The translations under genes were made by a program, and so were the position numbers. Shown here one piece after another: positions 1 through 4,374 of a DNA stretch of 8,216 nt (its first letter is position 1; each line of letters starts with the position of its first letter). The DNA lies in contig JAJFMS010000101.1 in assembly GCA_020696885.1 (NCBI GenBank), positions 1-8,216 of the forward strand. Direction: 5' to 3'. The stretch is from Armatimonadota bacterium. Its GTDB lineage: Bacteria > Armatimonadota > SYMT01. Below the pieces are notes generated by a model. That model did not search any database and was not told the DNA's origin. It saw only the letters and a list, made by a program, of their open reading frames with translations.

Positions 1-12
1 CGCTTCTCCCGC

Positions 13-603
13 CTACTGCACGAGCTCCCGATAGCTCAACAAGAGCGTTCGTTCTCGGCCGATGAGCTCCAACTCACCATTCGAAAAGGCAAACCTGATC
101 TCCAGCCTCGGGCTTACCCAGCCGTCCATGTCGGGGATCTCAGTAAATCGGTTGCCTTCCCGAAGATAGCCGTCGAGCAAGCGGCGGGTCGGGTCGTAGA
201 GGTAATATTCCTCGACGCCGAACTCCTGGTAGAACTGGAGCTTCCGGAGGATCGCCGACAGTCGATCCTCCGGCGACACGACCTCGAATACCACCTGGGG
301 CGAAATTCCGTCCTCGCGGTGCTGGATATGGGCGTCCCGATCCCCTTTGGGCCGACCAAAGACCAGCATCACATCCGGCACAGCACATCGTGCGGACTGC
401 CCCTCCACGGGATACCCCTCCACGGGATACCAGGTGAGATCGCTCGCCAGGAAGACGTCTCGATCGTCGCCGAGGAGGTGATCCAGACTGCCCTGGAGTG
501 ACTCTATCCAGCGGAATCGCGAGGTGCTCCCGGCGGTCGGTCTGCCGTCACTCTCCGGGTAGAGAACTTCCTCCCGGGACCTTGGGATTGCAGCGACACT
601 CAT
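13..603 (-). CDS. Uma2-family (DUF820) PD-(D/E)XK endonuclease-like protein
   Basis: Protein of 196 residues with the Uma2/DUF820 signature. It has an N-terminal VLYPESDG segment, then AVPDVMLVFGRPKGDR with Asp77, FEVVSPEDR with Glu107, Lys121 in the following helix, and GVEEYYLYDP at 129-138. Asp77, Glu107 and Lys121 match the restriction-endonuclease-like catalytic set known for this fold. The family is very abundant in some environmental phyla and its biological role is poorly defined, so nuclease activity is inferred from the fold. The protein stops shortly after the core (…SYRELVQ), without the charged coiled-coil tail that many relatives carry. Residues 59-68 contain YPVEG twice in tandem, where relatives I recall have it once. 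The ATG at 603 has a GGGAG Shine-Dalgarno 9 nt upstream. The gene lies 113 bp downstream of the TPR-like gene on the same strand; co-transcription is possible, but a hairpin lies between them. The family call is confident. Confidence 0.9.
   Translation of the reverse strand: MSVAAIPRSREEVLYPESDGRPTAGSTSRFRWIESLQGSLDHLLGDDRDVFLASDLTWYPVEGYPVEGQSARCAVPDVMLVFGRPKGDRDAHIQHREDGISPQVVFEVVSPEDRLSAILRKLQFYQEFGVEEYYLYDPTRRLLDGYLREGNRFTEIPDMDGWVSPRLEIRFAFSNGELELIGRERTLLLSYRELVQ
400..429. repeat. Perfect 15-bp tandem duplication inside the Uma2 gene
   Basis: The plus-strand unit CCCCTCCACGGGATA occurs twice head to tail, at 400-414 and 415-429. The duplication is in frame and gives YPVEGYPVEG in the Uma2 protein (residues 59-68), just before the catalytic Asp77 segment. 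The two copies are identical at every base, which suggests a recent slippage event. Confidence 0.93.
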
Positions 604-617
604 GGGAGGTTACTCCC
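604..617 (-). promoter_or_regulatory. Uma2 ribosome-binding site within a small hairpin
   Basis: On the minus strand GGGAG (617-613) lies 9 nt before the ATG at 603, a workable Shine-Dalgarno. The bases directly before the ATG (608-604) read CTCCC, the exact complement. The transcript can therefore form a 5-bp stem with a 4-nt loop that masks the ribosome-binding site next to the start codon. The pairing is seen directly; a regulatory effect is inferred. Confidence 0.5.
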
Positions 618-633
618 GATCATCGTGGTCGTG

Positions 634-666
634 CTGGGCGGGCGGGGTGTCAATCGGCCCGCCCAG
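634..666. terminator. GC-rich 10-bp hairpin between the TPR-like and Uma2 genes
   Basis: CTGGGCGGGC (634-643) and GCCCGCCCAG (657-666) are perfect inverted repeats around a 13-nt loop. The hairpin begins about 50 bp past the stop codon of the TPR-like gene, where a terminator would be expected. Neither strand has a T-run after the stem, so it is not a canonical intrinsic terminator. It may act as a Rho-assisted terminator, a 3'-end stabiliser or an RNA-processing site. The structure is certain; the role is a guess. Confidence 0.45.
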
Positions 667-716
667 AAGATGATACTGTCGCCATTTCATGGCCGCAAGC
701 CGTCGTGGGCGGTTGC

Positions 717-3700
717 CTACTGACCCCGCGCCAGGCGCAACTGGACCTCCTGATCGATCGCCTCCACCGCCGCGGCGATGACCGCCTGCTCACCGAGCAC
801 TGCGGCTGGGCTCGGGATCGGCTGCCGCCGGCTCTCGTCGCCGTATGGGTACCGGTTGGAGCCGAAGGACCGGAACGATCGGAAGGAGCGGAAGGAGCGG
901 CCACGTCCGAACCCGAGGTCGCCGAACTGGTTACCACCGCTCGCGGCGGCCAGCTTCTCCAGCGCGGCCTTGGAGGCGGAGAGCGGATAGAGATCGCTGC
1001 TCACCGGATCGGGCTGCAGCTTCCCGGCCTGGGCGAACGTGGTCCAGACGCCGCGCAGATCGACGACCTGGCTCACGTCGCGCTGGACGTGGCGGCCCAG
1101 CGGGTCCAGGCGGAGCAGGCTGATAACCGCGCTATCCCGGACTGGACGCGGCAGGTGCACCGCATTCGCCAGGCTCAACATCTGGCTCCACGCGTTGATG
1201 TAATCCGGATCGAGCTTCACCGCGTCCTGGAAATGCCGCAGCGCCTCGGGATGCCGAGCCTGCTGCTGGCGGAGGTAGCCCAAGAGGTAGTGAAGCTGGG
1301 GCTTCTCCGGGCTCTTCGCCACCAGCCCCCGGAACACCCCTTCCGCAATCGTCTCCACCCGCTTCCCGCGGAAGACGCCTTCGCAGCCGAAGCAGTGCGT
1401 CTCCATCCGGCCGAAGCTGTCCGGCATCAGCTCGAACGCGCGGCGGTAATGCACCTCCGCCTCGGCGGTCTTGCCCTGCTCCGCCAGTTGGACCGCCAGG
1501 CGGGACTGGATGCAGTACGCATCCTGGAAGAGCGTCAGGGACGCCTGATACTGCTTGATGGCGCGGGTCAGCAGCCCGGCTGCCAGCAGCCGGTCCGCCC
1601 CTTCCGATACGCGGATCGCGCGGACGGCGCCGCGGAACACGTCGGCTTGCTTCGCGTCCCCACGGGCTTCGAGGATGTCCGCGAGCACGGTGTAGACTCG
1701 CATCCGGTGACCGAAATGCTGCTCGCCATCCGACGGATCGATGGTGATCGCGGCACGGATCGTCTTCTCGGCCTCGTCCAGGCGGCGCAACTGAAGGAGG
1801 AGCTGGCCCTTCCAGATGAGCGGACGCTCCTGGAACCGGTCCAGCGCGTAGAGCCGTTCCAACAGCGGCAGCGCTTCCGCACCCTGGAGCCGCAGCAGTA
1901 ACTCATAGGCCGGATCAAAGTCGGAGCGGGAGAGGAGCACCTCTTCCAGGATCCGGATCGCCCGCGTCTTATCTCCACGGGCCGCAAAGGCGGAGGCGGC
2001 CAGGTAGCCCAGCGGCTGGTCTTCGAAGCCCTTGAGCAGGAGCACCTCCGAAAGATCGGCGGAGGGCCAGTTCGGCGCACGGTCCAACAGCGCGATGACA
2101 TCGTCATGCTTCCCCGCCTGGTGGTACAGCGACGCCAGTTTCACGAGCAGCTCCTGTCCGCCGGAGACCGGTGAGACCCCTCCCGGCTGCCGAGCCGCCG
2201 CGGCAAGCCCTTCGATCAACGCCGCTTCGGCTGCGGCCGGGCGACCGATCTCCACCAGCACATCCGCCAACACCGACGGGTCTGCGCTTCCCTGCGGAGC
2301 GCCCAGCGAGAGGGCTCGGACAGCCTGGATCCCCTCTTCGATCCATTCATCCCGTTTCAGGGCATGTCCGAGATGAATGAGACTGATGGCGGCGGCAGCC
2401 GGTTGGACTGCCTGGCGCGGGTCCGCGCCAGCGGGCGGCTTGAGCTGGCTGCGGATCAGCGGGAGCGCTGCTTCCACCTGATCCGTCGCGAGAAGCGCGC
2501 CGTAAAGGTGCTGCGTCAGTTCCGTCCGGGTCTCGGCCGTCAGCGACGGCAGCGCGAGGGCTCCACGGATCTGCGCCAGCAACTGGTCGGACTGTCCCGC
2601 GGTCGTGGCGGACCGGATGTAGAGACTCCAGAGCGGGAGCTTGGGGTTCTTGGCCAACGCCTCGCCCAGGAAGCGGCTCACCCGCTGCCCGTGCCCCTTC
2701 TGCTCCAGATCGGCCAGCGGCTGGAGGAGCACGTAGGCGGACTGCGGGTTCTGGCCCAGTGCCGGGAGCCGGGCCGCGGCGCGCTGCGTCTGCCCCTGAA
2801 CGATCAAGGCCAGCACGTAGTAGGCCTCGGCCGTGGCGCGCGGGTAGTCGATCTGCTGGTTCCGTGCCTGGAGGTCGATGGCCCGGGCCAGGCCGGTCGT
2901 CTTGCCCGCAGGCTTTTCCCCCGGCTTCGGGAACCGCTTCTCAAGCGCCTCGAAGAGCGCCGTCGTATCGAGCGAGTGCGTGAGCGACCATTGGGGCGTC
3001 TTGAGCCGGGCAATCTCTTCCACGGCTACCTTGCGCGCCAGCCGCCGGGTCTCATCTCCGGAGTTGATGTCGACGCTCACCGGGGAGGTGGTGAGGATCC
3101 GGCGGAGCAGCACTTCCGCCTTCTGCGCTCCGACCAGTGGCACGAGATCCGGCAGTTGCATCTCGTTCCCACGCTGCTGCGTGCGCTGCAGCACCAGTTG
3201 CAGCTCGATCCCTTTGAGCACCCGCGCCGGATCACCGGACTGCGCCGTGAGCGCCGTGTTGATCTGGATGACGTGGTGGACAAGATTGCTCCCGTCATCC
3301 GGCTTCGCCCGCCCGGCAAGCGCCTCCAGCGCGGCCAGATCTCGCCATTGCGCCTCGGCATCTCCCTGCAGGGTATGAGCGAGCAAGAGCAGGCTCAAGT
3401 CGATGCCGGTAAGCTTCGCGCCGGCAGGCTTCCGGGCTCCGATAGCCACCGCCAGGTCGTTCCAGGCTGCCGGAGGCGGCAGCGCCTCGAGCAGCGCGCT
3501 GAACTGCAGCGGCTCCACGGTGCCATCCTGCGGCGTCATGGGATCAGGGCGCAACTGCAAGTAGCGCTCCACCAGCGCCAACCAACCTGCGGCGGCCTCC
3601 TTCGGCGCCAGCCCCGCGACCCGCTCCCGGAATGGCCGCAGATCCTCGCGGAACTTGCCAACCGCGTCGTCACCGGGCGGCGGCTTCGTGCCCGCCTTCT

Positions 3701-3818
3701 CCGGCGCGAGCGCGCGGAGTACCTCCTCCGCGCCTTTCAACTGCTGCGCGGGGAGAGAAGCAGCCAGGACCCCGGTAATCAGTCCCCCAACGATGAAGAG
3801 ACGCATGGAACGGTCCAT
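717..3818 (-). CDS. Large exported TPR-like repeat protein
   Basis: Protein of 1033 residues from the ATG at 3818. This start is chosen because AAAGG lies 7 nt upstream and because it places a signal peptide at the N-terminus: basic MDRSMR, a hydrophobic run at 7-22, then LPA-QQ with probable cleavage after Ala24. An ATG 33 bp further upstream would bury this signal, and one at 3806 is a possible alternative. The rest is predominantly alpha-helical, rich in Ala, Leu and Arg. TPR-like helix pairs are visible near 560-583, 667-697, 769-800 and 838-872 (for example HYRRAFELMPDS and HPEALRHFQDAVKLDPDY). No enzymatic domain is recognisable, so it is probably an extracytoplasmic scaffold for protein-protein contacts. 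Oddities are a HCFGC motif at 808-812, a repeated EGVFRG nearby, and four RSF tripeptides at 974-985 before the C-terminus. The partner is unknown. The gene is divergent from the serine hydrolase operon and has no visible tie to it. Confidence 0.8.
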   Translation of the reverse strand: MDRSMRLFIVGGLITGVLAASLPAQQLKGAEEVLRALAPEKAGTKPPPGDDAVGKFREDLRPFRERVAGLAPKEAAAGWLALVERYLQLRPDPMTPQDGTVEPLQFSALLEALPPPAAWNDLAVAIGARKPAGAKLTGIDLSLLLLAHTLQGDAEAQWRDLAALEALAGRAKPDDGSNLVHHVIQINTALTAQSGDPARVLKGIELQLVLQRTQQRGNEMQLPDLVPLVGAQKAEVLLRRILTTSPVSVDINSGDETRRLARKVAVEEIARLKTPQWSLTHSLDTTALFEALEKRFPKPGEKPAGKTTGLARAIDLQARNQQIDYPRATAEAYYVLALIVQGQTQRAAARLPALGQNPQSAYVLLQPLADLEQKGHGQRVSRFLGEALAKNPKLPLWSLYIRSATTAGQSDQLLAQIRGALALPSLTAETRTELTQHLYGALLATDQVEAALPLIRSQLKPPAGADPRQAVQPAAAAISLIHLGHALKRDEWIEEGIQAVRALSLGAPQGSADPSVLADVLVEIGRPAAAEAALIEGLAAAARQPGGVSPVSGGQELLVKLASLYHQAGKHDDVIALLDRAPNWPSADLSEVLLLKGFEDQPLGYLAASAFAARGDKTRAIRILEEVLLSRSDFDPAYELLLRLQGAEALPLLERLYALDRFQERPLIWKGQLLLQLRRLDEAEKTIRAAITIDPSDGEQHFGHRMRVYTVLADILEARGDAKQADVFRGAVRAIRVSEGADRLLAAGLLTRAIKQYQASLTLFQDAYCIQSRLAVQLAEQGKTAEAEVHYRRAFELMPDSFGRMETHCFGCEGVFRGKRVETIAEGVFRGLVAKSPEKPQLHYLLGYLRQQQARHPEALRHFQDAVKLDPDYINAWSQMLSLANAVHLPRPVRDSAVISLLRLDPLGRHVQRDVSQVVDLRGVWTTFAQAGKLQPDPVSSDLYPLSASKAALEKLAAASGGNQFGDLGFGRGRSFRSFRSFRSFGSNRYPYGDESRRQPIPSPAAVLGEQAVIAAAVEAIDQEVQLRLARGQ
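864..899 (-). repeat. (RSF)4 microrepeat in the TPR-like gene
   Basis: Four consecutive 9-bp units encode Arg-Ser-Phe four times, just after a Gly/Arg stretch (GFGRG). The two units at 882-890 and 891-899 are identical (GAAGGAGCG on the plus strand); the others differ by a few bases. This indicates local expansion of a 9-bp unit in a low-complexity C-terminal segment. Confidence 0.85.
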
Positions 3819-3825
3819 TAGCCCG

Positions 3826-3830
3826 CCTTT
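3826..3830 (-). promoter_or_regulatory. Ribosome-binding site of the TPR-like gene
   Basis: The minus strand reads AAAGG followed by a 7-nt spacer (CGGGCTA) and the ATG at 3818. This supports the start that exposes the signal peptide rather than the upstream ATG at 3851. Confidence 0.6.
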
Positions 3831-3960
3831 CGGAAAGAATCGCGCAGTCAATTGTTGCTGGTATGAAACTGTTCTCGGCGACTCACCAGCTAACCTCTAC
3901 CTCGTTACGTCCTAGCGAGGCTGTGGCTCGGACCGATGCGGCGTGTGGATCGTCCTTTAT

Positions 3961-3973
3961 GGTCACTGTAACC
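3961..3973. promoter_or_regulatory. Operator-like dyad GGTNACNGTNACC
   Basis: GGTCACTGTAACC is symmetric about its central T except for one mismatched pair, so it fits GGTNAC-N-GTNACC. It lies about 140 bp upstream of the TPR-like start and 400 bp upstream of the serine hydrolase start. This is the form of a dimeric regulator site, but no cognate regulator is in the window, so the role is speculative. Confidence 0.3.
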
Positions 3974-3999
3974 GTGGGTCCCCCTGGCCCTAGTCGGCT

Positions 4000-4156
4000 G
4001 CCCCCACCCTCCCGCGAGGCGGGCCTGCGCTTCGCCCTTTCACGTCCCAGCAAAAGACGCTGGGACTAACGGGCGGCTTGGCGTGCGTGTTCAAAGGCTG
4101 CTACCCACGCCCGAGAGTACGACTCGTTTTCCAGGCAGCGGTAGACGGGTGGGGGC
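4000..4156. repeat. Long-range inverted repeat GCCCCCACCC / GGGTGGGGGC
   Basis: The 10-nt arms at 4000-4009 and 4147-4156 are perfect reverse complements. Similarity continues imperfectly outside the arms (GTCGGCT on the left against the complement of AACCGCCGTC on the right). They enclose about 137 bp that includes the 4044-4066 hairpin and a 6-bp GGCGTG/CACGCC pair (4080-4085 with 4106-4111). The arrangement could be terminal repeats of a small element or the closing stem of a folded RNA. Confidence 0.45.
4044..4066. repeat. Perfect 8-bp hairpin GTCCCAGC / GCTGGGAC
   Basis: GTCCCAGC (4044-4051) and GCTGGGAC (4059-4066) flank the 7-nt loop AAAAGAC. There is no T-run on either side, so it is unlikely to be an intrinsic terminator. 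It sits inside the longer inverted repeat. Confidence 0.7.
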
Positions 4157-4171
4157 AACCGCCGTCGAGCC

Positions 4172-4191
4172 AGCCCCCCGTCTGGGGGGCT
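4172..4191. repeat. Perfect 8-bp hairpin AGCCCCCC / GGGGGGCT
   Basis: AGCCCCCC (4172-4179), the 4-nt loop GTCT and GGGGGGCT (4184-4191) form a very stable stem. There is no T-run afterwards. It lies about 185 bp upstream of the serine hydrolase start and would be in that gene's leader only if transcription starts further upstream. Confidence 0.65.
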
Positions 4192-4224
4192 CACAAGTGG
4201 CGCCGCCCCGGCGCTGGGTGTCAT

Positions 4225-4238
4225 GTTCTATCGAGAAC
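4225..4238. promoter_or_regulatory. Operator-like dyad GTTCT-ATCG-AGAAC
   Basis: Perfect 5-bp arms (4225-4229 and 4234-4238) flank a 4-nt spacer. This is an AT-richer island in a GC-rich region, about 137 bp upstream of the serine hydrolase ATG. It looks like a dimeric repressor site (GTTC-N6-GAAC). No regulator is known from this window. Confidence 0.3.
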
Positions 4239-4374
4239 GGAAACGCAACTCAACTGCACCGATTTGGGTCCCCGAAGACCACTAGGGCGAGGCCTACTTG
4301 CCGGTTCGGGAGGGGGTTCCGCTCCTGCTTGGCTAACTGGACTTCAACACTCGTTCCGCTCCGAACCCTCACTC

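Larger units (their letters stand above)
3819..4374. other. Divergent intergenic region rich in inverted repeats
   Basis: This 556-bp stretch separates the divergent TPR-like and serine hydrolase genes and encodes no convincing protein. The reading frame upstream of 4375 is open back to a TTG at 4078, but its translation resembles no known domain, has no start signal, and would bury the signal peptide. The region holds a 13-bp dyad (3961-3973), a small hairpin CCCGC-GAG-GCGGG (4011-4023), an 8-bp hairpin (4044-4066), a distant 10-nt inverted repeat (4000-4009 with 4147-4156), an 8-bp hairpin (4172-4191) and a second dyad (4225-4238). The promoters of both flanking genes must lie here, but I find no convincing sigma-70 pair. 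It could be a structured RNA, a degenerate small mobile element or a clustered regulatory region. Confidence 0.7.

Noticed and set aside
649..654. TTGACA on the minus strand as a -35 box for the Uma2 gene
   Set aside because: It sits in the loop of the 634-666 hairpin, and no TATAAT-like hexamer lies 16-18 nt downstream.
498..1901. 467-residue plus-strand open frame
   Set aside because: It runs antisense through the 3' part of the TPR-like gene and the Uma2 5' end. It is Arg/Gln/Leu-rich without a recognisable domain, as expected for a shadow frame in GC-rich DNA.
2364..3821. 485-residue plus-strand open frame
   Set aside because: Antisense to the TPR-like gene, whose signal peptide, ribosome-binding site and TPR-like motifs make the minus strand the coding one. 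The plus translation shows no domain.
4044..4066. Hairpin as an intrinsic terminator
   Set aside because: No T-run follows on either strand, and the flanking genes diverge, so no transcript needs to end there.
4078..4374. 99-residue N-terminal extension of the fusion hydrolase from a TTG at 4078
   Set aside because: The frame is open but the translation is Pro/Gly/Arg-rich and unlike any domain. It covers the hairpins and would bury a clear signal peptide starting at 4375.
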